A stretch of DNA of 12,207 nucleotides from Planctomycetota bacterium (lineage in GTDB: Bacteria > Planctomycetota > Phycisphaerae > UBA1845), in assembly GCA_022561255.1 (NCBI GenBank), contig JADFRO010000050.1:1-12207 (forward strand). Direction: 5' to 3'. The notes beneath the pieces were generated by a model, which was given only the letters and a program-made list of their open reading frames with translations, was not told the DNA's origin and ran no database searches. Each line of letters opens with the position of its first letter. Position 1 is the stretch's first letter. This document shows, one piece after another, positions 7,564 to 12,207 of the stretch. The translations under genes and the position numbers were made by a program.

Positions 7564-8016
7564 ATGCTGCCTAAGTCCAGCCGGCGGGTAGCCGCGGTCA
7601 TCAAACTCGCCAACAGCATCGCTCGTGAATACGAGCAGGAGTACGTCGGCACCGAACACGTTCTGCTGGCGATCCAGCAGGAAGGAACGGGTGTGGGGGC
7701 GGCCGTTCTGTCCAAGCGGGGCATCAGTTCGGCGAAGCTCCGGGCTCAGATCGACCGCCTGATCAAAAAACAATTGGAAGAAACGTGGGTCTTCGGGCGA
7801 CTTCCCGGAACGCCGCACTTCAAGGACGTCGTCGCAACCGCCATCGAGCAATGTCAAGAGCTCAAAGCCGCGGAGGTTTGTACGGAGCACCTGTTGCTCG
7901 CGCTGCTCACGGTGAAAGGCTGTGTCGCCTACAACGCGCTGAAAGCTGTGGGTCTTTCCCATGCCGATGCAAGAGACGACGTGCTCGAGCTGACCTCCGA
8001 CGACAAGGCATCGTGA
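7564..8016 (+). CDS. Stand-alone Clp N-domain protein (150 aa)
   Basis: Two tandem Clp repeat units with no AAA+ ATPase. Repeat 1 is about residues 8-68 ('YVGTEHVLLAIQQEGTG') and repeat 2 about 82-142 ('VCTEHLLLALLTVKGC'). This is the double-helical-repeat module found at the N-terminus of ClpA, ClpC and ClpB, where it binds adaptors and substrates. Stand-alone versions are known in other bacteria (ClpS-like/ClpN proteins and some resistance proteins). The ATG at 7564 is chosen over the in-frame TTG at 7555 because AGGA (7551-7554) lies 9 bases upstream. It starts 27 bases after the protease stop, so co-transcription is likely. A role as adaptor or modulator of a Clp protease is inferred only from the family. 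Repeat 2 has two Cys (106, 120). Confidence 0.88.
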   Translation: MLPKSSRRVAAVIKLANSIAREYEQEYVGTEHVLLAIQQEGTGVGAAVLSKRGISSAKLRAQIDRLIKKQLEETWVFGRLPGTPHFKDVVATAIEQCQELKAAEVCTEHLLLALLTVKGCVAYNALKAVGLSHADARDDVLELTSDDKAS

Positions 8017-8053
8017 CCCCACCGACGTTTCTGCCGACATGCCTACGAAATCC

Positions 8054-8073
8054 GTCACCCACCGGTGGGTAAC
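8054..8073. promoter_or_regulatory. Palindrome upstream of the PLP enzyme gene; candidate operator
   Basis: The core ACCCACCGGTGGGT (8057-8070) is a perfect 14-base palindrome. With one mismatch it extends two further bases on each side (8054-8073). It sits 6-15 bases upstream of the SD. It has no loop, so it looks more like a dimeric-repressor binding site than an RNA hairpin. No T-run follows, so it is not a terminator. Confidence 0.4.
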
Positions 8074-8078
8074 AAAGC

Positions 8079-8084
8079 GAGGAG
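8079..8084 (+). promoter_or_regulatory. Shine-Dalgarno GAGGAG for the PLP enzyme
   Basis: GAGGAG with 6 bases to the ATG at 8091. It supports that start as the true one. Confidence 0.6.
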
Positions 8085-8090
8085 CGAAGC

Positions 8091-9248
8091 ATGAAGAGCG
8101 AGTCCGGGGCGATCGAAACGCTCGCCATCCACGCCGGTGAGCCCAAACCGCGTATCGGCGGCGCCGTCGTCATGCCGATCTTTCAATCGAGTACGTACGA
8201 GTATTTGGGCGAAGCCGACTATCACGACGTTCGCTACATTCGCCTGAACAACAACCCCAACCAGATCGCCTTGTGCAAGAAGATCGCCGCCATCGAAAAC
8301 ACCGAGGCCGCCCTCGTCGCCGGCAGTGGGATGGCCGCCATCTCCGCGACGCTTATGACCGTACTCTCCAGCGGCGACCATTTCATCACCTTGGATTGTC
8401 TCTACAGCGGTACGCACGAACTCACCACCAAGATTCTACCGGGCTACGGCATTTCGCACTCCTTTGTCAACGGAAACGATCACGCTTCGTGGGAACGTGC
8501 GCTAAAGCCCAACACAAAAGCGATCTACGTCGAGACGCTGACCAACCCGCTGCTCCAGGTCGCGGACTTGGTGCGTATTGTCGAGTTCGCCCGAGCCAAC
8601 AAACTCGTATCACTCATCGACAACACCTTCGCCAGCCCGATCAACTATCGACCGGCCGATCACGGCTTTGACATTGTGTTGGAAAGCTGCACGAAGTACC
8701 TCAACGGGCACGACGACCTTGTGGCTGGTGCGGTCGCGGGCGATGCGGAACGAATCCGCCCCATCAAGCACAAACTGGACATCCTCGGCGGCACGCTCGA
8801 TCCGCACGCATGTTTTCTGCTGGATCGCGGGTTAAAGACGCTGGCCGTTCGCGTGCGGCATCAAAACGCGTCCGCGCTGCGAATCGCAACCTTTTTATCC
8901 GAGCACGCCGCCGTGAAGCACGTCAACTACCCCGGACTTCCAAGCCACAAGCAGCACGAACGGGCGGCTGAACTCTTCGCCGGTTTCGGTGGGATGATCA
9001 GCTTTGAAATCAAAGGGGGAGCCGAGTCGGCTGATCGTATGTTCGAGCGGTTGCGCATACCCGCGCTGGCCGTGAGTCTCGGCGGCGTCGAATCGCTAAT
9101 CATTCGCCCAGCAGCCGCGATCCATCCGAACCTGTCAGCCGAGCAGCGCGATGCAAGCGGCATTTCCGATGGGCTGATTCGTTTATCGGTGGGACTCGAA
9201 GCCACCATCGACCTGATCGCCGACCTCGAGCAGGCGCTAGCGGGCTAG
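8091..9248 (+). CDS. Cys/Met metabolism PLP-dependent enzyme (cystathionine gamma-synthase/lyase type)
   Basis: A trans-sulfuration-family enzyme using pyridoxal phosphate; probable reaction is gamma-elimination or gamma-replacement on cystathionine or O-acyl-homoserine. Full length at 385 aa. The N-terminus 'IETLAIHAGEPKPR..GGAVVMPIFQSSTY' is typical. The PLP Lys is K202 in 'SCTKYLNGHDDLVAG'; the pyridine-N Asp is D177 in 'LIDNTFASP'; the 'AGSGMAAISA' phosphate loop and C-terminal 'SLGGVESLIIRPA...LIRLSVGLE' are present. Variations from the textbook motifs: 'Y-I-R' at 49-51 where the family often has Y-S-R, and 'YSGT' instead of YGGT near 105. These leave the exact substrate open (synthase, gamma-lyase, or O-acetylhomoserine sulfhydrylase). 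It follows ClpN by 74 bases but has its own SD and palindrome, so it may be separately controlled. The family is secure. Confidence 0.92.
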   Translation: MKSESGAIETLAIHAGEPKPRIGGAVVMPIFQSSTYEYLGEADYHDVRYIRLNNNPNQIALCKKIAAIENTEAALVAGSGMAAISATLMTVLSSGDHFITLDCLYSGTHELTTKILPGYGISHSFVNGNDHASWERALKPNTKAIYVETLTNPLLQVADLVRIVEFARANKLVSLIDNTFASPINYRPADHGFDIVLESCTKYLNGHDDLVAGAVAGDAERIRPIKHKLDILGGTLDPHACFLLDRGLKTLAVRVRHQNASALRIATFLSEHAAVKHVNYPGLPSHKQHERAAELFAGFGGMISFEIKGGAESADRMFERLRIPALAVSLGGVESLIIRPAAAIHPNLSAEQRDASGISDGLIRLSVGLEATIDLIADLEQALAG

Positions 9249-9276
9249 ATCGGCGCACGAGAAGTGGCGTGAGAAA

Positions 9277-9301
9277 CCGAGCCGCGACCGTGAGGGAGCG
9301 A
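9277..9301. repeat. Candidate dispersed intergenic repeat between convergent genes
   Basis: The stretch reading 'GAGCCGCGACCGTGAGGGAG' (9279-9298, with flanking bases) resembles a short sequence I recall as recurring between genes in planctomycete genomes. Only one copy is in this window, so its repeat nature is from memory and not shown here. It lies between convergent genes, in the 95-base gap between the PLP enzyme and the VOC gene. Confidence 0.35.
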
Positions 9302-9335
9302 GTTTTCCCCCGCCCTGCATCTGGGCACGGCCGAA

Positions 9336-9351
9336 CGGAGTTGTTACTCCG
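9336..9351. repeat. Small hairpin over the VOC gene stop codon
   Basis: CGGAGT-TGTT-ACTCCG forms a 6-bp stem with a 4-base loop and spans the stop codon of the VOC gene (9344-9346 on this strand). No T-run follows on either side, so a terminator role is weak. Confidence 0.3.
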
Positions 9352-9796
9352 CCATGCTTTCAAACAGCTTCGCGGCGGCCGCTTGGATTTCGGTTGGCGT
9401 CATGTCGCGCAAGCGAGTTGTGATCCCCCATTCGTGACCGAAAGGGTCTCGCACGCGGGCGAACCGCTCACCCCAAAACATGTCCTCCGGCTCCATGAGA
9501 ACCGTCGCGCCGCTACCCTTCATTTGAGCCACCATCGCGTCGCAATCATCGACGTAGAGATGAATAGCCACCGTCGTACCCCCCAGTGACTTGGGACTCG
9601 GCGTGCCGCCGTGTTCGGGCAGCTCTTCGCTCAAGAAGAATTTCGCACCGCCGACTCGAAACTCGCAGTGCATCACCCGACCATCCGGCATGTTCAACAG
9701 AAGCGACGGCTCGGTTTCGAAGACGCGCGAATAAAACGCGACCGCCTCCTTGGCGTCGGTTACGCTGAGATAAGGGACGAATTCTTGTACTCCCAT
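9344..9796 (-). CDS. VOC-family (glyoxalase/PhnB-like) protein
   Basis: Single-chain vicinal-oxygen-chelate protein of 150 aa, cytoplasmic (no signal peptide). Two beta-alpha-beta-beta-beta modules are visible. The first is 'YLSVTDAKEAVAFYSRVFE...HCEFRVGGAKFFLSEE'; the second is 'TTVAIHLYVDDCDAMVAQMKGSGATVLMEP...RFARVRDPFGHEWGI'. The 'RVRDPFGHEW' signature and the tail 'TPTEI' are typical of the PhnB-like subgroup. Possible metal ligands include His43 and residues of the second module. The reaction is unknown; members of this subgroup include dioxygenases, glyoxalases and resistance proteins. The ATG at 9796 has only a weak SD. It is convergent with the PLP enzyme gene. The 227-base spacer upstream contains the 9975-10019 stem. 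Confidence 0.9.
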   Translation of the reverse strand: MGVQEFVPYLSVTDAKEAVAFYSRVFETEPSLLLNMPDGRVMHCEFRVGGAKFFLSEELPEHGGTPSPKSLGGTTVAIHLYVDDCDAMVAQMKGSGATVLMEPEDMFWGERFARVRDPFGHEWGITTRLRDMTPTEIQAAAAKLFESMAE

Positions 9797-9974
9797 TGTG
9801 ATCTCACTCTGATGAACAACCGCTTCGTTCGTTTCGTGGCCGAACGGTGCATCGAACCGCTCAGATTATCCTACACAACTCGGTGACTGCAAGCGAGAGA
9901 ACGTGAGAGATGGCAATACCCCATCCTTCCGTAATTGCCCGTTGCTCCTTTGTGCTAAGTGGGCTTCTTGTGGA

Positions 9975-10019
9975 GTAGGGTGGGCTACTGCTGCGCTCCG
10001 TAGATGTAGTCCGCCCTAC
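9975..10019. repeat. Inverted repeat of the GTAGGGCGGGCT family (stem element, copy A)
   Basis: The arms GTAGGGTGGGCTAC (9975-9988) and GTAGTCCGCCCTAC (10006-10019) can pair along all 14 bases with a 17-base loop. Two of the pairs are G-U, and only if the plus strand is transcribed; in minus-strand RNA the same positions are A-C or C-A mismatches. The element begins 4 bases after the stop codon of the LamG/dockerin gene. It shares its right half with copy C at 11110-11140. Confidence 0.6.
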
Positions 10020-10023
10020 AGGC

Positions 10024-10947
10024 CTACGGAAGGAAGCCGGTGTAGTGATTGGCGAACTCGGCAAAGTCGAAGAGGTCGATGTCGCCGTCGAAGTCGAAGT
10101 CGGCGAAGCGGCAGCCGGGACCGGCGTTGTTCTCCGGTCCGCCGAAGAGGTCGGGCCCATCGTTGGTCATGCACTCGACGAAGAAGCGGTAGTCATCCGG
10201 CGCAACCTCGTCTACGGGCCCTTTGGGCCCTTTGCCGAAATCGCAGTCGTAATTCCCGCTGGCGTCCTCGGGGATGTCGCCGAAACGCACGTAGTCCCAG
10301 GCGATTTCCGCATCGAAGCCGTGCCACCTGCCACCCCAAGTCACGCTCGCATTCGGATCCGGATACGGCCCCTCCGGGACGCCGCTGTCCACGACCACCC
10401 CGTCGATGTACCAGACATACTCATCGGAATACACCTCTATCCGGTAGGTGTGCGGCTCGCCGACGGAGATGGGGACGATCACGCGCGGGATGGAGACGTC
10501 GCGCAACAGAACAGCGGCGGACTCGGTCATGACGACATGATAGAAAGTCCCTGCGTTCCCTCCGGCCACAACAACCGCCGTCACCTGCCACTCGTCGATG
10601 AGCCACTCGGGGTTGTCGGTCATCGCCCGCCATTCGACGAAGAAGCGGCCAACAAAGCGGGAGTTTCCGCCGATGTCCTTGCGGTAGAAATCTTGCCCGC
10701 TCTCTTGAAACGTCTGAATGAACCAGCCGTCCTCGAGTCTGCGCTCGGGCTTGCCGCCAACTATGCGCTCAAAGAACATAAAGTCTTCGGGAACGAAGGT
10801 TCCTTCGTAGCTATAGACGAAGGCGAGTGCCGGGACAGACAGGCTCAAGGCCAAGAGCATGGCTGTGAGTGGGCGCGAGCGCCACCGCCCGCCGACCCGG
10901 GTCGCAGTCCTCGCTCTTACTTTTGAACCAGAAAACCACCTGAACAT
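10024..10947 (-). CDS. Secreted LamG-like protein with C-terminal dockerin-type EF-hand loop
   Basis: An exported protein of 307 aa. The open frame runs to 11052, but that extension lies in repeat DNA, so I take the ATG at 10947; no strong SD is seen. The N-region is long and Arg-rich, followed by 'AMLLALSLSVPALA' with likely cleavage after residue 42. The middle is strand-rich. 'HTYRIEVYSDEYVWYIDGV' and 'WDYVRFGDIPED' resemble the concanavalin/laminin-G-like fold that binds or displays on polysaccharides. The C-terminus from Cys279 is 'CRFADFDFDGDIDLFDFAEF', a single dockerin-type calcium loop D283-x-D-x-D-G-x-I-D-x-x-D294. Typical planctomycete secreted proteins end in this way; a true dockerin would have two such loops. 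Function beyond export and calcium binding is not known. Upstream spacer 10948-11173 is occupied by repeats. Confidence 0.75.
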   Translation of the reverse strand: MFRWFSGSKVRARTATRVGGRWRSRPLTAMLLALSLSVPALAFVYSYEGTFVPEDFMFFERIVGGKPERRLEDGWFIQTFQESGQDFYRKDIGGNSRFVGRFFVEWRAMTDNPEWLIDEWQVTAVVVAGGNAGTFYHVVMTESAAVLLRDVSIPRVIVPISVGEPHTYRIEVYSDEYVWYIDGVVVDSGVPEGPYPDPNASVTWGGRWHGFDAEIAWDYVRFGDIPEDASGNYDCDFGKGPKGPVDEVAPDDYRFFVECMTNDGPDLFGGPENNAGPGCRFADFDFDGDIDLFDFAEFANHYTGFLP

Positions 10948-10992
10948 GAGGCGTACCCCGTTGACAGCATGCCCACTACTCATTCTAGTCGA

Positions 10993-11014
10993 GTAGGGCG
11001 GGCTATTGCCCGCC
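10993..11014. repeat. GTAGGGCGGGCT repeat with perfect hairpin (copy B)
   Basis: GTAGGGCGGGCT (10993-11004) is identical to copy D at 11163-11174 and one base different from the left arm of copy A. Inside it GGCGGGC (10997-11003), loop TATT, and GCCCGCC (11008-11014) make a perfect 7-bp stem. Confidence 0.6.
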
Positions 11015-11109
11015 GAAACCGACGACCGATCATACTCTCGGCAGTCGAACATCCCGATCGACGTTGCCCTCGGCCACGTAGCGTCCAGCCAAGCGCTTGC
11101 GGCGGGCAG

Positions 11110-11140
11110 AGCTGCGCTCCGCAGGAGTAGGCCGCCCTAC
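11110..11140. repeat. Direct-repeat half of the same family (copy C)
   Basis: This 31-base stretch matches 9990-10020 with four differences: the flanks GCTGCGCTCCG and CCGCCCTACA are identical and only the 10-base centre differs. Its right arm is inverted relative to the left arm of copy B, so B and C may be the two ends of one longer, degraded element. Confidence 0.55.
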
Positions 11141-11162
11141 ATAACTCTCCCGGCTACCATGC

Positions 11163-11174
11163 GTAGGGCGGGCT
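11163..11174. repeat. GTAGGGCGGGCT repeat at a stop codon (copy D)
   Basis: Identical in 12 bases to copy B. Its last base is the final base of the stop codon of the HEAT-like gene, so the repeat starts right where that gene ends. Confidence 0.5.
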
Positions 11175-12103
11175 CATGGCTTCATCTCGCGTTGCGGAGA
11201 CTCGTTGGCAGCACCGTAGCTAAAGAACGCGCGCCGCCTGATGTCTGCTGCCACGGCCCACCATACTGTGTCGACCTCATGCCCAGAGGAGTACCAAACG
11301 CAGCGGCGCTCGAGCTCCGCGAGCTCAGCCTCGGGAAGCAAGTCGTTATCCCGGCATATCTTCGGCAACCCACCCGGAATGCTCACGCGTCCTCCGACTT
11401 CGCCAAGTCCGCGAACATAAGTGAGAAGAGCTGCACGAAGCTCTTCCCTGGCGACGCCTCTACGAAGAGCGTGCTGAAGCAACCAGCCGCGGTGGAAATC
11501 CGGGGTCGCAGATGCGAGCTGCGTTAGGATAGTCTCAGTGTCATGCTGAACGTGAATCTTTGCTACTTCGACCTCGTAATGACTGCGAACCCGCTCATGA
11601 AGCTCCGATTCTAGCACATGCTCCTCAAGCCAACGCCCGTACGTTAGGTCGCCCAACTTAGTGAGAGCAAGGTGCTGCCCGCTGAAATTCGTCGACCTCT
11701 TCCAGCGAGCCTGGGCTTGCTGACGAAGCTCCTTCCGGACCTCGTCATCTGCGACAAGCGGGAGTAGCTCCCCTGCGGCAGTTCCAGCGAAATAGCTTCC
11801 ACTGTCAACGATTTCAAGAAAATATTTGCGGATCAGCTTATCGTCGCCAGCGAGATGAAAGAGCGCCCTGACGGATGGGCGGGGGAATTTTGAGTTTGCG
11901 GCAATACAGACCAACGTATCGAGAACGGTGGTCAATTCCTCGCCGTCCTCGACGCGCTGCAAGGACGAGCGAATGTAAACCATGGGGTTCTCGATTCCGC
12001 AGACCTCAAGCGCGTCGCCGGGCTTTGGACTCGCCGAGATGTGGGGAACAACGGCCGCGACCCAACTCAATGCTAGGATCACGGCTCTTGTCCTGCTCTG
12101 CAT
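11174..12103 (-). CDS. Exported HEAT-like helical hypothetical protein (309 aa)
   Basis: Function not recognised. The open frame begins at 12157, but the ATG at 12103 is chosen because AGGGAG (12116-12111) stands 7 bases upstream and because it opens directly into a signal peptide: 'MQSRTR', hydrophobic 'AVILALSWVAAVV', cleavage near 'ISA'. The mature part is almost wholly alpha-helical. It has repeated helix pairs such as 'PRPSVRALFHLAGDD', 'YFAGTAAGELLPLVADDEVRK', and 'HLALTKLGDLTYGRWLEEHV', which recall HEAT/ARM repeats without matching them cleanly. A few Cys are scattered through it (C35, C65 and C-terminal ones). Codon choice looks less GC-biased at third positions than the protease gene, as judged by eye. 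Likely periplasmic. Its relation to the downstream LamG protein is unknown. Confidence 0.65.
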   Translation of the reverse strand: MQSRTRAVILALSWVAAVVPHISASPKPGDALEVCGIENPMVYIRSSLQRVEDGEELTTVLDTLVCIAANSKFPRPSVRALFHLAGDDKLIRKYFLEIVDSGSYFAGTAAGELLPLVADDEVRKELRQQAQARWKRSTNFSGQHLALTKLGDLTYGRWLEEHVLESELHERVRSHYEVEVAKIHVQHDTETILTQLASATPDFHRGWLLQHALRRGVAREELRAALLTYVRGLGEVGGRVSIPGGLPKICRDNDLLPEAELAELERRCVWYSSGHEVDTVWWAVAADIRRRAFFSYGAANESPQREMKP

Positions 12104-12110
12104 GGCGTGT

Positions 12111-12116
12111 CTCCCT
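12111..12116 (-). promoter_or_regulatory. Shine-Dalgarno AGGGAG for the HEAT-like gene
   Basis: AGGGAG on the minus strand, 7 bases before the ATG at 12103. It decides the start. Confidence 0.5.
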
Positions 12117-12207
12117 GCTACAGTCAACCGCTGCATGGGAATCGCTCGAAAGGCCAAGTGAGGCCCCCCGATTTCCGCCGCGCCACTTATTAGGAGTAGC
12201 CCGACAG
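12117..12207. other. Right-edge upstream region
   Basis: Presumed promoter region of the HEAT-like gene. I see no clear -35/-10 pair, gene or repeat in it. The open frame runs to 12157 but has no signal for an earlier start. Confidence 0.3.

Noticed and set aside
9249..9343. Terminator between the convergent PLP and VOC genes
   Set aside because: Only a 6-bp stem without a T-run is visible, overlapping a stop codon, so no intrinsic terminator is claimed.
10045..10926. Plus-strand open frame (293 codons) opposite the LamG/dockerin gene
   Set aside because: The minus-strand frame has a signal peptide and an EF-hand loop. The plus-strand product is a Val/Glu/Gly-rich shadow with no domain.
9960..11180. 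CRISPR-like array from the repeated GTAGGGCGGGCT elements
   Set aside because: The copies are irregularly spaced, differ in length and orientation, have no unique spacers of constant size, and no cas genes are near.

Overview
The window looks like chromosomal DNA from a member of the Planctomycetota, probably an uncultured or metagenome-derived lineage. The basis is inference from gene content. There is a large secreted S8 protease ending in a Cys/hydrophobic/RRR sorting-like tail. There is a secreted lamin-G-like protein ending in a single dockerin-type EF-hand loop, a WaaP/InaA-type lipopolysaccharide-kinase-like protein, and a lipoprotein TolC homologue with a long Pro-rich spacer. Short 'GTAGGGCGGGCT' repeats sit between genes. 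The DNA is GC-rich apart from the left edge.

Layout. (1) 1-916: four very small, tightly packed plus-strand reading frames with textbook Shine-Dalgarno (SD) sequences and ATGA/TAGATG junctions. None is recognisable. The style is phage-like and unlike the rest of the window, so this is either a phage/mobile remnant or an assembly join. (2) 1017-2864, minus: TolC-family outer-membrane efflux lipoprotein. (3) 3102-4382, plus and divergent from tolC: WaaP/InaA-like kinase with an intact catalytic core and what looks like a decayed second kinase unit. (4) 4666-7536, plus: exported subtilisin-like protease with PKD-like domains and a C-terminal anchor/sorting signal. A stand-alone ClpA/ClpC N-domain protein (7564-8016) follows closely. 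(5) 8091-9248, plus: Cys/Met-metabolism PLP-dependent enzyme with its own strong SD and an upstream palindrome. (6) Right part, minus strand: a HEAT-like exported hypothetical (11174-12103), a LamG/dockerin-like secreted protein (10024-10947) and a VOC-family protein (9344-9796). They are separated by roughly 225-bp spacers, and the two on the right side hold a dispersed inverted/direct repeat family.

How the genes fit together. Most of the encoded products act at the cell envelope or outside it: efflux channel, envelope sugar kinase, secreted protease and secreted dockerin-like protein. No single operon links them. The only tight pairs are protease-ClpN (27-bp gap) and the mini-ORF array. 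The most unusual parts are the left-edge mini-ORF cluster and the repeat elements that begin directly after the stop codons of two adjacent minus-strand genes. I see no convincing defence system, CRISPR array, tRNA, rRNA or transposase.
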